5,865 nt of DNA, taken from Planctomycetota bacterium. Its GTDB lineage: Bacteria; Planctomycetota; Brocadiia; Brocadiales; Bathyanammoxibiaceae. Every line of letters begins with the position of its first letter. Within the stretch, counting starts at the first letter, position 1. Location: positions 1-5,865 of the forward strand of contig JAUXLO010000122.1 of the NCBI GenBank assembly GCA_030623665.1. Direction: 5' to 3'. This document shows positions 5,711 to 5,865 of this stretch, piece after piece. The notes below the pieces were generated by a model. The model did not search any database and was not told the origin of the DNA. It worked only from the letters and a program-made list of their open reading frames with translations. Made by a program: the position numbers and the translations under genes.

Positions 5711-5865
5711 ATGAATAATCTAAGGGCTGTAGTTACTGAGAAGGTCCTACCCCATGTCGAAAAACCCGGTAGATATATCGGCGGCGAATGGAATTCTATC
5801 GTAAAAGACCCGGCACAGACCCGCCTTACAGTCGCCCTGGCCTTTCCTGACGCCTACGAAATAGG
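5711..5865 (+). CDS. B12-binding radical SAM protein, TIGR03960-like (N-terminal fragment)
   Basis: The first 51 codons of a gene cut by the right edge of the window. The segment KPGRYIGGEWNSIVKD (residues 18-33), followed by LTVALAFPDAYEI (39-51), matches the conserved N-terminus of the TIGR03960 group: a 'KP.RY.GGE.N' motif, then a beta strand leading into a B12-binding-like fold. The radical SAM cysteine cluster would lie outside the window and is not seen. Members of this group are often followed by a DUF2344 gene and a ribonuclease E/G gene, which can be checked downstream. No Shine-Dalgarno sequence precedes the ATG; the palindrome at 5699-5708 takes that place. The 125-nt gap after hutH suggests a separate transcript. 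Confidence 0.75.
   Translation, partial: MNNLRAVVTEKVLPHVEKPGRYIGGEWNSIVKDPAQTRLTVALAFPDAYEI

Overview
The window holds eight same-strand (+) genes and no convincing minus-strand gene: seven complete and one cut by the right edge. I see no rRNA, tRNA, CRISPR array, insertion sequence or prophage gene. The protein set (a small haem-copper-oxidase-like membrane protein, a DUF1858 CxxC protein, a NifU-type Fe-S scaffold domain, an E1-like enzyme, a cysteine desulfurase and a TIGR03960-like B12/radical-SAM protein) suggests an anaerobic or microaerophilic bacterium with moderate GC. Planctomycetota of the anammox type, Nitrospirota or Desulfobacterota are all plausible, but the sequence alone does not settle the lineage.

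Region 1 (1-1695) carries four small genes, mostly with clear Shine-Dalgarno sequences: a four-helix membrane protein with a histidine-rich helix II motif (29-421, TTG start), a DUF1858 protein (448-672), a NifU C-terminal-like protein (752-976) and a 225-residue protein resembling the V4R / aminothiazoline-carboxylate hydrolase fold (1018-1695). Three of them are small cysteine- or haem-type redox proteins, which suggests electron transfer or Fe-S maintenance. A 9-bp perfect stem-loop starts on the last stop codon and may mark the end of this transcript.

Region 2 (1777-5585) is a tight set of three genes. A HesA/MoeB/ThiF-type adenylating enzyme lies 8 nt upstream of a class V cysteine desulfurase. 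Together they form a plausible sulfur-activation pair: the desulfurase makes a persulfide, and the E1-like enzyme adenylates the C-terminus of a ubiquitin-like carrier that receives the sulfur. No ThiS/MoaD-like carrier is visible here. A full-length histidine ammonia-lyase (hutH) follows 33 nt later with no other hut gene beside it. Sampled lines of this region are visibly more GC-rich than region 1.

Region 3 (5586-5865) is an AT-rich 125-nt spacer with small inverted repeats, followed by the first 51 codons of a probable B12-binding radical SAM protein of the TIGR03960 type.

None of the individual families is new. The points most worth following are the membrane/DUF1858/NifU redox trio, an internal duplication in the 225-residue protein, the E1-desulfurase pair without a carrier, the orphan hutH, and an in-frame 9-bp repeat inside the E1-like gene.
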